Shown one piece after another: positions 1 to 6,444 of a stretch of DNA of 31,511 nt (position 1 is the stretch's first letter; the number at the start of each line of letters is the position of its first letter). The stretch lies in contig CAYYGH010000031.1 of NCBI GenBank assembly GCA_964471405.1, forward strand, positions 1 to 31,511, written 5' to 3'. The position numbers and the translations under genes were made by a program. Under the pieces are notes generated by a model. The model did no database searches. It was not told the DNA's origin and saw nothing but the letters and a program-made list of their open reading frames with translations. The DNA is from J084 sp964471405 (GTDB taxonomy: Bacteria; Pseudomonadota; Alphaproteobacteria; Sphingomonadales; Rhodothalassiaceae).

Positions 1-206
1 CGGACGATGCGTTGGGAGCATGCGCGACCGCCTGTGCTGCTCCCCCCTCGCCAGCCGCGGGCCAAGACCGGCAGGGCTGGCCGGCCTCGGGGCTGGCATC
101 CAGGTCTGAACCCGCCCCCGATACCGTGAGCTTTGCGCTGTTTGCGCAGGAGGGATGCTGTGGCAGGAATGAGGCCTGTCCGTGGACCGAAAGGGGAGGA
201 AGAGAC

Positions 207-1367
207 GTGACCGACACGCCGCAGCGCCCCCTCGCCGGCCTGAAGGTTCTGGAATTCGCCGGCATCGGGCCGGCTCCCTTTGCAGTGATGTGGCTTGCGC
301 AGATGGGGGCGAGCGTGATCCGCATCGAGCGCCCCGGCGGCGGCGCGCTGGCCCTTGATCCCGCTCGCGATCCGCTGCTGAGAGGACGCGAGGCCGTGCT
401 GCAGATGGATCTCAAGGACGAGGCGGCGCGGGCCGCCATCCGACCGCTTCTTGCCGCCGCCGATGTCCTGATCGAGGGCTTCCGGCCCGGCGTCATGGAG
501 AAGATGGGCCTCGGCCCTGAAGAGGTCCACGCCCTCAATCCCCGTCTCATCTATGCGCGGCTGACCGGTTGGGGCCAGGCGGGGCCGCGGGCGAATGAGG
601 CCGGTCACGACATCACCTATATCGCGCTCAGCGGTGCTCTTGCCGCCATCGGCCGCCGGAAGGGCGCACCCGCCATCCCCCTCAATCTCATCGGCGATTT
701 TGCGGGCGGTGCGCTCTACTGCATCGCAGGGATCCTTGCCGCGCTTTATGCCCGCGAGCGTTCGGGCCGTGGCGCGGTGGTGGATGCGGCGATGGTGGAC
801 GGGGTCGCGCATCTGATGACCATCGTCTTCGGCCTTGCCAACATGGGCCTGTGGCGGCCCGAGCGGGAGTCCAATCTCATCGACGGTGGCGCGCCGTTCT
901 ATGCCGTCTACGAGACGAAGGATCAGCGCTGGCTTGCCGTCGGCTGCCTCGAACCGCAGTTCTACGCGGAATTCCTGCGCATCGCGGGGCTCAGCGATCA
1001 CCCGGCCTGCCAGCGCCAGTACGACCCCACTACCTGGCCGGCGATGCGGGATGCCATCTCAGCCCGCATTTGCGAGAAGACGCGCGATGAATGGGAGGCC
1101 CTGTTTGCCGGCTCGGACGCCTGTGTCGCCCCCGTCAAGGACTATACCGAAATGGCGGACGATCCGCATCTGGCCGCCCGGCGCGTGATCAGCAATACGC
1201 CCCTCGGTCCCCTGCCTGCCCCCGCCCCCCGCTTCGCTGCTGGTCCTGTTCCGCCACGGGAAGAGACCGTGCGGACACAGCTGGCAGATGAACCGACCGA
1301 TCAACCACCTTGGGGGCTGCCCCCGGAGGAGTGGCAGAGTTTCACGCAACTCAGCAAACCAGCCTAG
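207..1367 (+). CDS. CaiB/BaiF family CoA protein, alpha-methylacyl-CoA racemase-like
   Basis: Probably epimerises the alpha-methyl group of 2-methylacyl-CoA thioesters in branched-chain fatty acid or sterol side-chain breakdown; a family III CoA transferase is the alternative. The 386-aa protein begins with the typical GLKVLEFAGIGP and then G-ASVIRIERPGG. Residues matching the racemase catalytic set are present: His134 and nearby Asp135 in GHDITY, Asp164 in NLIGDFAGG and Glu249 in LEPQF. This combination favours racemase over transferase. I chose the GTG at 207 because AGGGGAGGAAGA lies just upstream and the conserved fold starts about ten residues later; the open frame back to position 12 has no family similarity. 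It stands alone and converges on the minus-strand gene ending at 1394, 26 bases away. Confidence 0.85.
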   Translation: MTDTPQRPLAGLKVLEFAGIGPAPFAVMWLAQMGASVIRIERPGGGALALDPARDPLLRGREAVLQMDLKDEAARAAIRPLLAAADVLIEGFRPGVMEKMGLGPEEVHALNPRLIYARLTGWGQAGPRANEAGHDITYIALSGALAAIGRRKGAPAIPLNLIGDFAGGALYCIAGILAALYARERSGRGAVVDAAMVDGVAHLMTIVFGLANMGLWRPERESNLIDGGAPFYAVYETKDQRWLAVGCLEPQFYAEFLRIAGLSDHPACQRQYDPTTWPAMRDAISARICEKTRDEWEALFAGSDACVAPVKDYTEMADDPHLAARRVISNTPLGPLPAPAPRFAAGPVPPREETVRTQLADEPTDQPPWGLPPEEWQSFTQLSKPA

Positions 1368-1393
1368 AAGATTGCAGCCATCCGGAATCGATA

Positions 1394-2197
1394 TCAAAAA
1401 TTCATGCGTGTCTGTACATGTGCAGGCACGTCCACCCTGATGACGCCATTGATCAGCCAGGTACCCGGAAAGCGCGCATGCGTTCCCATCGCAAAAAGGA
1501 CTCCCTTTTGTCGGTATTGATGACCGAAGCGTTCCTGCATCCGGTATAACGCGTCCCGCTCACCATAGCGTTTCTTCCATTTGAAGAATGTGGCTTCGGT
1601 TTCCCAGTCCTGGCAGGTTCCTTCTCGCTCGCCATCGATGCATCGATAGCGATATCGAAATTTGAACGGACAAGGGCGATACGGGACAAGCTCCTCCGAC
1701 TCCAGAAGATCACGTTGCCTGGTCGCATCAAGGAAACGTTGCTGCTTTTCCTTGAATGTTTCATTGTCAAGGCGTTCGATGAAAAACTTGATGACTTCCA
1801 CCCTCAGGAGCGCAAAGCTGCGCCCCTTTTCCTCCTCAGCCTTGAGACTGTCCACAACGGCAGGAGCGACAAAGGCACCGCGTTGCTCGGCCCGAATCTG
1901 ACCGAGGATGCGGATTGATCGCTCGTCGACGCGGCGGCTTTCCGGGCGATTGTCTTTATGGGGAGGCGGCCGACGTGCGCAAAACTGGATTCTGTCCCAC
2001 CGGCGAAACCGCTTTTCCGATGGCAGAAGCCGATAGCGAATGGGATACAAGCGCAACCATTCACCGCGATCCGTCAGGGCCGCACAGCACACTGTCTCCT
2101 TGTAGCGAGTGCTCGGCAGCGGAGTGGCCTTTACGAGAACGACCGCTTCTTCTTTCCACCATTCCCTAGGTGCGACGGTCCTCCCGCTGGATGACAT
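1394..2197 (-). CDS. Conserved hypothetical protein overlapping a DUF488 gene
   Basis: I do not assign a function. The 267-aa soluble protein has no signal peptide or membrane segment. Near the N-terminus is a strand-rich block with VVLVKATPLPSTRYKE, VCCAAL and WLRLYPIRYR, a pattern I associate loosely with proteins that sit beside DUF488. Around residues 175-200 is a Cys cluster, C-P-F-K-F-R-Y-R-Y-R-C followed by C-Q-D-W-E, which could bind metal or be structural. The start at 2197 is chosen because GGGAGGGG sits six bases upstream; an ATG at 2212 lacks such a site. The gene overlaps the DUF488 gene by 32 bases, so the two are likely translationally coupled and functionally linked. Base composition is a little less GC-rich than its neighbours, hinting at an acquired pair. 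Confidence 0.75.
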   Translation of the reverse strand: MSSSGRTVAPREWWKEEAVVLVKATPLPSTRYKETVCCAALTDRGEWLRLYPIRYRLLPSEKRFRRWDRIQFCARRPPPHKDNRPESRRVDERSIRILGQIRAEQRGAFVAPAVVDSLKAEEEKGRSFALLRVEVIKFFIERLDNETFKEKQQRFLDATRQRDLLESEELVPYRPCPFKFRYRYRCIDGEREGTCQDWETEATFFKWKKRYGERDALYRMQERFGHQYRQKGVLFAMGTHARFPGTWLINGVIRVDVPAHVQTRMNF

Positions 2198-2654
2198 CTG
2201 TTCCCCTCCCATCTTGCACCCCCAGATGATAAATAAGGAATCCTGATTCCTGCTTCAAATGATCCGCGATGATACGGCGGTGGCAGTGGCGCGGATCGCG
2301 TTCGAAGCAAAGAAGGCAGATATTTTCCTGCCGTGCCAATTCTTCTAGCGTAGCCAGCGCTGCCTGCGCTGGCGCAGAAGCCATTCTCTGACCGAATATT
2401 TTCTGAAACAACTGATAGTTGCCGCGCCTTGCCGCCTCTCGTCCTGGTTTGGGATCCCCAAGAGCGGGCATATGCAGGTAGGAAATCCCGATGGCAAACA
2501 GAGCCTCACCAAGAGACGATTTGGAAAATCCTCTCTTGCGCGAGAAAGGGCGATCCCGCACGTCGACCAACGTGTGGATGCCTGCCATGCGTAAGGTAGA
2601 CAGGAAGGCCGCCAGATTCGCCCCCTCATATCCGATCGTATAGATAACCTTCAC
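2166..2654 (-). CDS. DUF488 family protein
   Basis: Small cytoplasmic protein (162 aa) of the DUF488 family, whose biochemical role is not firmly established. Family hallmarks are clear: an N-terminal YTIGYEG, then LVDVRDRPFSRKRGFSK, and a C-terminal LLCFERDPRHCHRRIIAD carrying the conserved Cys and CHR residues. The GTG at 2654 gives the usual MKVIYTIGYEG beginning and has GGAG eight bases upstream; another GTG at 2675 would add seven residues but lacks a ribosome site. It is the first gene of a two-gene unit and overlaps the next gene by 32 bases. Pairing of DUF488 with a larger unknown protein suggests a joint role, possibly in nucleic-acid or stress responses, but that is inference only. 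Confidence 0.85.
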   Translation of the reverse strand: MKVIYTIGYEGANLAAFLSTLRMAGIHTLVDVRDRPFSRKRGFSKSSLGEALFAIGISYLHMPALGDPKPGREAARRGNYQLFQKIFGQRMASAPAQAALATLEELARQENICLLCFERDPRHCHRRIIADHLKQESGFLIYHLGVQDGRGTDVIQREDRRT

Positions 2655-2829
2655 TACAGTTTCTCCGAGCGCCACATTTTCCCAGTTCTTTTGGTCTTAC
2701 ACCCCTCCGAGAGCCTCGCATGCCTCCCTGTTCAGGGTCAAGCTGGGAAGAGAAAGAAGCCGGAGAGCAATGAAACATGCAGGCAGAGGGCGCATGAGAG
2801 TCACCCCCTGTCCAAGTTCAATTTACCTC

Positions 2830-3570
2830 TCACTCACCCACACTTGCAGGAGCCGACTGGTCGGTGAGCTGGCGCGCCGCGGCCAGACAGGCCTCGTCAA
2901 CAGCCGTGCCCTGCCCCTGGCGGCAGACCCAGTTGTCCAGGGTCAGCCGAATCAGCCCGGGCTGGGCATCGGAGGGCAGATGGGTGACATAGCGGCCCTC
3001 GCGATCCATCAGAAACAGAAAGGCGGTATGCTCCATCAGATAGCCGGCCACCCGGGGATCGGTGACCTTGCGGTATTCGACTCCATATTCGGCCGCCACA
3101 TGGGCAATGGCCCGCGGGCTGCCGGTCAGCATCCGGATCCGCGGATCGAAATTTTCGTGAAAGGACTTCAGAACCTCGGGCGTATCCCGTTCGGGATCGA
3201 CCGTGATGAAAACGGGCTGAACAAGACGGGCCCGCAAGGGATCGTCGCGGGCGAACATTTCCAACCCCCGCGTGACATTGAGCAAAGTGAGCGGACAGAC
3301 GTCCGGACAGGAGGTATAGCCGAAGAACAGCAGCATGTAGCGCCCGCGAAAATCGCTGTCGTGCACCGTCCGGCCATTCTCGTCGACAAGGGTAAACGGC
3401 CCTCCGATAGGCGCATCAAGGTCCACGGCACCATATGTTCCGTTCTCCTCAAGCCCCGCCAGCGCCAGCAGCCGGCTGCGCAGCTCCGGAACTGCAAACA
3501 GCACGCCCACGAGCACCACCAGCACGGCCACCAGCGCCCCTATCAGCCGGCGTTGGGAATTTTCCGCCAT
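2830..3570 (-). CDS. SCO1/SenC family copper chaperone, membrane anchored
   Basis: Thioredoxin-fold copper chaperone that would insert Cu into, or reduce the cysteines of, a copper enzyme in the periplasm. The 246-aa protein has an uncleaved N-terminal membrane segment at about residues 9-28. The Cu-binding motif S-C-P-D-V-C-P has Cys88 and Cys92, and the third ligand His181 lies in LMEHTAFLFLMD. FFGYTSCPDVCPLTL and ITVDPERDTPEVL are classic family blocks. GAGGAGCGGG precedes the ATG. It is the last gene of the six-gene minus-strand copper operon, 53 bases after the cytochrome fusion gene. Unlike the other two SCO-family members in the operon it is fully canonical, so it could serve either the multicopper oxidase here or a CuA oxidase elsewhere. 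Confidence 0.92.
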   Translation of the reverse strand: MAENSQRRLIGALVAVLVVLVGVLFAVPELRSRLLALAGLEENGTYGAVDLDAPIGGPFTLVDENGRTVHDSDFRGRYMLLFFGYTSCPDVCPLTLLNVTRGLEMFARDDPLRARLVQPVFITVDPERDTPEVLKSFHENFDPRIRMLTGSPRAIAHVAAEYGVEYRKVTDPRVAGYLMEHTAFLFLMDREGRYVTHLPSDAQPGLIRLTLDNWVCRQGQGTAVDEACLAAARQLTDQSAPASVGE

Positions 3571-3623
3571 CGCAGCCCGCTCCTCATCCTTCCAGCCACC
3601 GATGCCCGTTCACCATCCGCTCT

Positions 3624-5408
3624 TCAGCCCCCCACGACAACCCAGGGGCTGACCGGGACCAGCACCTGATCGACCGGATCCCAGCGCATGATGTAGACCC
3701 CGCGCGAGGCGACGCGCTGATCCGGCCCCAGTTCGGGGTGCGGGAAGGGCCCGGGATCGAGCCCCACTTCCGTGATATGCTCCAGGATCTCGATCAGATA
3801 ATCGCGGTAATAGTCGGCCTGCAAGGGCTCCAGCGCGTTGTCCACCAGCCTGAGCGCGAAGAAGGTCTCGCGCATGAGATTCCAGTCCGGAATGGCCAGC
3901 TTGCGCGAGCGGATCCAGGCCCGGGCCCGGTAGGAGTCCGGATGAATCGCCTTGGGATCATCATAGCGGGTGACAATGCGGATCCGGGCCACCGTCCCGG
4001 CCGGCAGACTGCTCCTGCGCAAGGCCGGAAGCACGGCGCCCGGCAGATAGAGCCGCGCCGGCAGCTCCTGCGGGTTCATCCTGGCGATCGCCTCCAGCAC
4101 CGCCCGGGCCTGTCGGCCGGGCAGGATGACGACGGCCGGCTCCGCACGCAGCCGTGCCAATGCCTTGCGCCAGCCACGCCTCTTGCGGATCACCTGCTTG
4201 CGCAGCTCCGTCGGGGCGCCCGCTGCCTTCCATTCGCGATCAAAGGCCTCGCCGGCCCGCTGCCCCCAGGCATCATTCGCCTGAAGAAGCGTGAGAGGCT
4301 GCCCGCCGTGCCGGTCATCTGCTCCTGCCAGATAGCGGGCCAGGCCGCGCGCTTCGCCGACAAGACCAAGGCTCAAATAGAGCACGTAGCCGCCCTGGTA
4401 GGCACCCTTGAGCGGCGGCAGTTCCGCAACGGGAAAGATGCAGGCCAGCCGCCTGTCATTGCAGAAGGAGTCCACCGCATCAAAAGGACCATCCACGACG
4501 CCGCCGAGCACGGCAAAGACCGGCTGCCTGGCATAGAAGCTCTCCAGCTGCTGCCGCCAGCTTTCCGGCGCTCCGGTCAGCCGCCAGTGGTGGATGGTCC
4601 ATTTGCGGCGCGTATAAAGCAGATCCGAGCGGTAGTAGGGGCTGTAGCCGGGATGGGCCATGTCATTGGAAAAGTCCCGATTGAACCATCCGGCATAGGC
4701 ATCCACCAGGGATTCATAGGCCTTTACCCTCTCGGGCGAGACATCGGGACCGACAATGGTCGCAAAATGGAAGGTGGTTCCGTCGACACCCGGATCGGGT
4801 TTGGCCCCCAGCCCATGCAGAAAGGCGATGAGGTTGCGCAGATCCGTCTCTGTGAGCGCATAGCGCGGCATGGTCGGATCGAGGGCCCGGCCGGCGGGAT
4901 CGACGCCCTGGGTAATGGCGCGGGCCAGACTCTCATCCGTGTAGGCCGGCCGCAGACGGGGCTTGCGCAGATCATCATAAAAGAGGGTCGGCTGCAGCTG
5001 CTTGAAATATTCGACAAACCGCTCAAGCCGCAGGATCATGTCGCTTTCGCGCGGCTTGAAGAGATAGGGCACGGCGATCGGCGGCACATAGCGGCCGCCT
5101 TCACTGGATCCCATGCCGGATCGCCGGTGACAGCCGGTACAGGGAAACTGATCGCCGCTGACGGGAATGTCCCCCTGCGTAATCGCCCGCACCGGCCGGC
5201 CATCGGCCCCGATTCCGGTCTCATAGAGCCGCCGGCCCAGCACGGGATCGCCCGGCAGCTGCTGGGCGGCAGCAGCGCTCTGTCCTCCCTCCCGGGTCTG
5301 CCCGCTCGCAGCCGCCTGCGCCAGAACGTCACCGCTCCAGGCCGCTCCCGCGATCATGCCCGCCAGCCCGATCACCAACCCGACAATGGTCTTCATGCAG
5401 CCGCCCAT
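3624..5408 (-). CDS. Cytochrome c domain fused to a type I periplasmic-binding-like domain
   Basis: Exported 594-aa electron carrier or sensor. A signal peptide covers about residues 1-31 (MKTIVGLVIGLAGMIAGAAW, ending near DVLAQ). The cytochrome c region follows, with one heme site C-T-G-C-H-R and a plausible Met axial ligand in DPTMPRYALTETDLRNLIAFL. From about residue 215 to the end the protein resembles an ABC-type branched-chain amino-acid or receptor-family ligand-binding fold (FHFATIVGPDVSPERVKAYE, PVFAVLGGVVDG). A second CxxCH is absent. The ATG at 5408 has AAGGTGAAAGG next to it; an in-frame ATG at 5396 is an alternative. It lies between two SCO genes in the operon. The binding domain may sense or present a ligand while the heme moves electrons; that is inference. 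Confidence 0.8.
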   Translation of the reverse strand: MGGCMKTIVGLVIGLAGMIAGAAWSGDVLAQAAASGQTREGGQSAAAAQQLPGDPVLGRRLYETGIGADGRPVRAITQGDIPVSGDQFPCTGCHRRSGMGSSEGGRYVPPIAVPYLFKPRESDMILRLERFVEYFKQLQPTLFYDDLRKPRLRPAYTDESLARAITQGVDPAGRALDPTMPRYALTETDLRNLIAFLHGLGAKPDPGVDGTTFHFATIVGPDVSPERVKAYESLVDAYAGWFNRDFSNDMAHPGYSPYYRSDLLYTRRKWTIHHWRLTGAPESWRQQLESFYARQPVFAVLGGVVDGPFDAVDSFCNDRRLACIFPVAELPPLKGAYQGGYVLYLSLGLVGEARGLARYLAGADDRHGGQPLTLLQANDAWGQRAGEAFDREWKAAGAPTELRKQVIRKRRGWRKALARLRAEPAVVILPGRQARAVLEAIARMNPQELPARLYLPGAVLPALRRSSLPAGTVARIRIVTRYDDPKAIHPDSYRARAWIRSRKLAIPDWNLMRETFFALRLVDNALEPLQADYYRDYLIEILEHITEVGLDPGPFPHPELGPDQRVASRGVYIMRWDPVDQVLVPVSPWVVVGG

Positions 5409-5479
5409 CACCTTTCACCTTCGCCCTGAATTCGTCTTGTTCCTGCCGTCTTCAAACACCCCTCGCCGGAGTTGTCCCG

Positions 5480-5502
5480 GGCCGGACGCCCGTTGTCCGG
5501 CC
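5480..5502 (-). other. Intergenic hairpin in the copper operon
   Basis: A perfect 8-bp inverted repeat, GGCCGGAC and GTCCGGCC with a 7-base loop, sits between the Met-rich SCO gene and the cytochrome fusion gene. No U-tract follows it on the minus strand, so it looks more like an mRNA-stabilising or processing hairpin than a terminator. Confidence 0.4.
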
Positions 5503-5509
5503 ATTTTCC

Positions 5510-6289
5510 TCACCGGCCGCCGGCAGATGTCACGCCGCCTCCCGCACCGACGGATGTGGGGGCGAGAACCTTCTCGAACTGCTCAAGCAGCTCGTTGCGG
5601 GACAGCAGCTTGTCGACACGCAGCCAGTCCCCCTTGCGGCCGCGGAAATAGGTGTAGGGGCGGTGATACATCTTGTTGTCGGATCTCAGCAGCGCATCAA
5701 AGGCAGCGATCGTGCGGCGGATCATCGGCTCCGGCCCCGTCAGAAACCGCCAGTTGGCGTTCGCATGATAGCGGGCCGCATAGGCCTTCAACCGCGCCGG
5801 CGTATCATAGGTGGGATCAATCGAGATGGACAGGATCCGGACATCCGGTGCGCGGCGGACAAGCTCCGCCTGGGCACTCGCAATCCCGGCGGACAGCACG
5901 GGGCAGATCGTCGCACAGCTCGTGAAGATGAACTGCATGACCACGGGATGCGGTTCGGCAAGCAGCGCAGCAAGATGCACGGGCCGGCCGTCCTGATCGA
6001 CAAGCGTGATGTCGGCGGGCACCGTGTAGTGCGCCCGCTCCGCCTGTCTGCCCGTCTTGCTGCGGCCATCATCCATGTAGAACTTGAGCCGGCCATGCCC
6101 CATCTGCATGGGGCCTTGCATGGGCATCTGCCCCTGCATCGCCGGCTTGCCGCTGCCGTCATCCTCACTCCCCGTCTGGGCCTGAACGGAGACCGCGACC
6201 GAACCGGCAAACAGACCCAGCACCAGCAGAATGCCTGCCTGGCTTGCGGTCCTGCCCATGCGCATGAGCATGCTCATCCACTGCACCAT
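5510..6289 (-). CDS. SCO-family protein with Met-rich copper-binding segment
   Basis: Periplasmic copper chaperone or thiol-disulfide reductase of the SCO1/SenC family, 259 aa. A signal peptide or anchor covers about residues 14-38, ending in VQAQ. Residues 50-66 are rich in Met and Gln with one His (MQGQMPMQGPMQMGHG), typical of Cu(I)-binding tails. The thioredoxin fold follows with F-T-S-C-A-T-I-C-P (Cys125, Cys129), SISIDPTYDTPARL and a candidate third ligand His209 in KMYHRPYTYF. GGAGAGG precedes the ATG. The Met-rich segment suggests it captures or relays Cu(I) in the periplasm, perhaps handing it to the oxidase encoded upstream. It is separated from the preceding gene by a strong hairpin, so it may be expressed at a different level. 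Confidence 0.88.
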   Translation of the reverse strand: MVQWMSMLMRMGRTASQAGILLVLGLFAGSVAVSVQAQTGSEDDGSGKPAMQGQMPMQGPMQMGHGRLKFYMDDGRSKTGRQAERAHYTVPADITLVDQDGRPVHLAALLAEPHPVVMQFIFTSCATICPVLSAGIASAQAELVRRAPDVRILSISIDPTYDTPARLKAYAARYHANANWRFLTGPEPMIRRTIAAFDALLRSDNKMYHRPYTYFRGRKGDWLRVDKLLSRNELLEQFEKVLAPTSVGAGGGVTSAGGR

Positions 6290-6381
6290 CGGACCTCTCC
6301 TTCTTCCTGCCCCGCCCCCATACCGGTTGCAAGAGAATCACGCACTGCGATCTATTCCCGGATGTCTTAACGAAAAGTGGA

Positions 6382-6411
6382 CTGCCGGGTCCCTCGCCCG
6401 GGACCCGGCAG
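6382..6411 (-). terminator. Strong intra-operon hairpin, possible partial terminator
   Basis: A perfect 12-bp stem (CTGCCGGGTCCC and GGGACCCGGCAG) with a 6-base loop lies just after the 680-aa gene in the direction of minus-strand transcription. A short T-run (CCACTTTTCG) begins about five bases after the stem. It could attenuate transcription or protect the upstream mRNA, separating the oxidase half of the operon from the SCO/cytochrome half. The U-tract is weak and offset, so full termination is uncertain. Confidence 0.5.
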
Positions 6412-6444
6412 CCCTTTGCCATCAGGCTTGATTAGCACCGTCCA

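Noticed and set aside
1..206. N-terminal extension of the racemase-like protein or a separate small gene
   Set aside because: The frame is open but has no family similarity, and a good ribosome site lies before the GTG at 207.
3435..5429. 664-residue plus-strand open frame opposite the cytochrome fusion
   Set aside because: Shadow of a gene with a signal peptide and CTGCH site; no coherent domain on the plus strand.
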